Shown: positions 62,578-64,000 of the stretch, in pieces | Layout of the letters: every line of letters begins with the position of its first letter | Position numbering within the stretch: the stretch's first letter is position 1 | DNA from: JALYXV01 sp963733505 | GTDB lineage: Bacteria; Actinomycetota; Acidimicrobiia; Acidimicrobiales; Palsa-688 | Length of the DNA: 64,000 bases | Direction of reading: 5' to 3' | Assembly: GCA_963733505.1 (NCBI GenBank) | Contig: CAVTDW010000023.1 | Location: forward strand, 186,001-250,000 | The notes under the pieces: generated by a model | What the model was told of the DNA's origin: nothing | What the model saw: only the letters and a program-made list of their open reading frames with translations | Database searches by the model: none | Position numbers and translations under genes: made by a program

Positions 62578-63887
62578 GCCACGCCCTCGGCCCCGGACTC
62601 CTCGGCCCCGGACTCCTCCCGCCGGACCTTCACTTCGACCTGCAACTCGAGCACGCCCGCCGAACGCGACCGACTCATGACCTCGAAGCTGTCGCGTTGC
62701 TCCCGCCAGTCGTACACCGTCCCCTCGTCGCGGCTGTGGATCCCGATTGTGACCGGATAGGTGCCGTCGAGAAGGGGCAACGACGCGATGTTGAAGCTGA
62801 TCTCGCCCGCTCCGTTGACCACGCCGAGGGACACGCCCATGGTCTCGGTGTTCCAGCCGAACAGCAGCCGGCCCTCCATGTCGTAGACGGCGACGCCCAC
62901 GACCAGGTCCGTGATGGGGCGGGAGGCCTGGTACGCGATCTTGACGGCGAGCGGTTCGCCGGAGACGACATAGGGCCGCTCGTCGCATTCGGGATAGTCG
63001 AACTTGACCGACACGATCCGCACCTGGAGGTTGCGTTTCGCCTCCTGGCTGAAGACGTTGACTCGCTCGTCGGCCTGGGGAGCGCCTTGGTCCGTCGCCT
63101 CTTCGCCCTCCACCGCTTCGGTCAGGCCCAGCCGCTGCGCCTCGGCGTATTCCTGTCGCTGCAGGAGGTGCTCCCGGTAGGTGCGAATCGCCGGTCCGGG
63201 AGCGTCGCAGGCCACCATCTCGCCCCGGTCGAGCACCACGGCGCGGTCGCAGATCTGGCGCACCTGGTCCACCGAGTGGGTAACGAAGACGATGGTGCGC
63301 CCCTCCCGCTGGAACTGGCGGATCCGATCGATGCATTTGCGCTGGAACAGTTCGTCGCCGACCGCCAGCACCTCGTCGATCAGGAGCACGTCGGGCTCCA
63401 TGTTGACCGCCACGGCAAAACCCAGCCTGACGTACATGCCCGACGAGTAGTACTTGACCTGCTGGTCGATGTGAGGCTCGAGCTCGGCGAAGGCGACGAT
63501 GTCGTCGAACTTGCGCTGGACCTCGCGCCGGCTCACGCCGAGCAGCGAGGCGTTGAGAAACACATTTTCCCGACCGCTCAGGTCGGGGTGGAACCCGGCG
63601 CCGAGTTCCAGCAGGGCGGCCATGCGACCGCGAATGCGGATCTCACCGAGCGTGGGTTGCAAGATGCCGGCAACACACTTGAGGAGCGTCGATTTTCCCG
63701 AGCCATTGTGACCGAGCAGACCCACGGTCTCACCGGGTTGTACCGCGATGTCGATATCGCGCAGCGCCCAGAAATCCTCGTAAGGGATCTTCCCAAAATG
63801 AATCAGCCGCTCCTTCAACGAGGTGAACTTCTCGTTGAACAGGCGGAACCTCTTGGAGACGCCGACGATCTCGACCGCGGGGGCCAT
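62574..63887 (-). CDS. wzt: Polysaccharide ABC exporter ATPase with C-terminal recognition domain (Wzt-like)
   Basis: This 437-residue ATPase energises export of a finished glycan across the inner membrane. Walker A is LLGHNGSGKSTLLK, the signature is YYSSGMYVRLGFAVAV and Walker B is DVLLIDEVLAVGDELF; the family N-terminus FRLFNEKFTSLKERL is present. Residues about 285-425 form a beta-sandwich Wzt C-domain (VRIVSVKFDYPE, GVAVYDMEGRLLFGWNTETM) that in known systems recognises the capped non-reducing end. This fits the capping-type methyltransferase downstream. ATG 63887 lies three bases after the permease stop. Confidence 0.94.
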   Translation of the reverse strand: MAPAVEIVGVSKRFRLFNEKFTSLKERLIHFGKIPYEDFWALRDIDIAVQPGETVGLLGHNGSGKSTLLKCVAGILQPTLGEIRIRGRMAALLELGAGFHPDLSGRENVFLNASLLGVSRREVQRKFDDIVAFAELEPHIDQQVKYYSSGMYVRLGFAVAVNMEPDVLLIDEVLAVGDELFQRKCIDRIRQFQREGRTIVFVTHSVDQVRQICDRAVVLDRGEMVACDAPGPAIRTYREHLLQRQEYAEAQRLGLTEAVEGEEATDQGAPQADERVNVFSQEAKRNLQVRIVSVKFDYPECDERPYVVSGEPLAVKIAYQASRPITDLVVGVAVYDMEGRLLFGWNTETMGVSLGVVNGAGEISFNIASLPLLDGTYPVTIGIHSRDEGTVYDWREQRDSFEVMSRSRSAGVLELQVEVKVRREESGAEESGAEGVA

Positions 63888-63890
63888 CGG

Positions 63891-64000
63891 TCAGAGATCC
63901 TCGGCGAAGTTACCTTCGAGCCGTCCGAATACCCGTAGTGCGAAGGCCAGCAGCACAAACGAGAATCCGATCACGGCGAGCAACTGCCACAGGTACCACC
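63891..64000 (-). CDS. wzm: Polysaccharide ABC exporter permease, C-terminal end (Wzm-like, partial)
   Basis: Only the last 36 codons are in the window: a hydrophobic helix (WQLLAVIGFSFVLLAFALRV) followed by FGRLEGNFAEDL and a TGA. This ending is typical of Wzm-type permeases that pair with Wzt. The gene continues beyond the right edge. Confidence 0.82.
   Translation of the reverse strand, partial: WYLWQLLAVIGFSFVLLAFALRVFGRLEGNFAEDL

Noticed and set aside
1..64000. Programmed frameshifting as the cause of the recurrent extra-base shifts
   Set aside because: The sites share no slippery heptamer or downstream structure and affect unrelated genes; random indel error fits better.

Overview
The window is GC-rich, tightly packed bacterial DNA with no rRNA, tRNA, phage, IS or CRISPR features. 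An arabinan-precursor gene set of the mycobacterial type (UbiA-DprE1-DprE2), TreY/TreZ, an encapsulin with encapsulated ferritin, twin-arginine lipoproteins and very high GC point to an actinobacterium. An Acidimicrobiia-like lineage is my guess; no marker gene is present to settle it.

Region 1 (1-26 kb) is a purine, nucleoside and carbamoyl-compound catabolism island. It holds two molybdenum hydroxylases of the xanthine dehydrogenase family, an M20 amidohydrolase and a nitrilase-type N-carbamoylase, a PfkB sugar kinase, a nucleoside hydrolase, an MFS exporter, adenosine deaminase, a complete NMT1/SsuA-type ABC importer, two amidohydrolase-type deaminases, a 2-oxoglutarate/Fe(II) oxygenase, a phosphoribosyltransferase, two fold-type II PLP enzymes and an FMN 2-hydroxyacid oxidase. 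A regulator that joins a YkoF/MTH1187-type ligand domain to a YheO-type helix-turn-helix sits beside a perfect palindrome at a divergent promoter. Together these could import or receive nucleosides, split off ribose, deaminate and oxidise the base, and hydrolyse carbamoylated fragments.

Region 2 (26-38.6 kb) holds two ABC-2 export systems, a triplicated-motif membrane protein, a GNAT acetyltransferase, treY-treZ, the encapsulin/ferritin pair, a membrane-anchored Kelch protein and a Dabb protein. Region 3 (38.6-46.2 kb) is cell-envelope: UbiA-DprE1-DprE2-HAD, a secreted beta-propeller/serine hydrolase fusion and a large membrane protein.

Region 4 (46.2-64 kb, all minus strand) is a surface-polysaccharide operon with an ABC exporter (Wzm/Wzt with a substrate-recognition C-domain), GDP-mannose dehydratase, at least nine glycosyltransferase modules and three coiled-coil proteins with active or degenerate methyltransferase domains. 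Two adjacent glycosyltransferases share a 701-bp C-terminal module that differs at one base.

About twenty genes or gene parts are interrupted by small indels, mostly single extra bases and often in homopolymers, while both halves stay well conserved. I read this as base-level assembly error, not decay, and give full spans for the affected genes. No gap between genes exceeds 300 bases.
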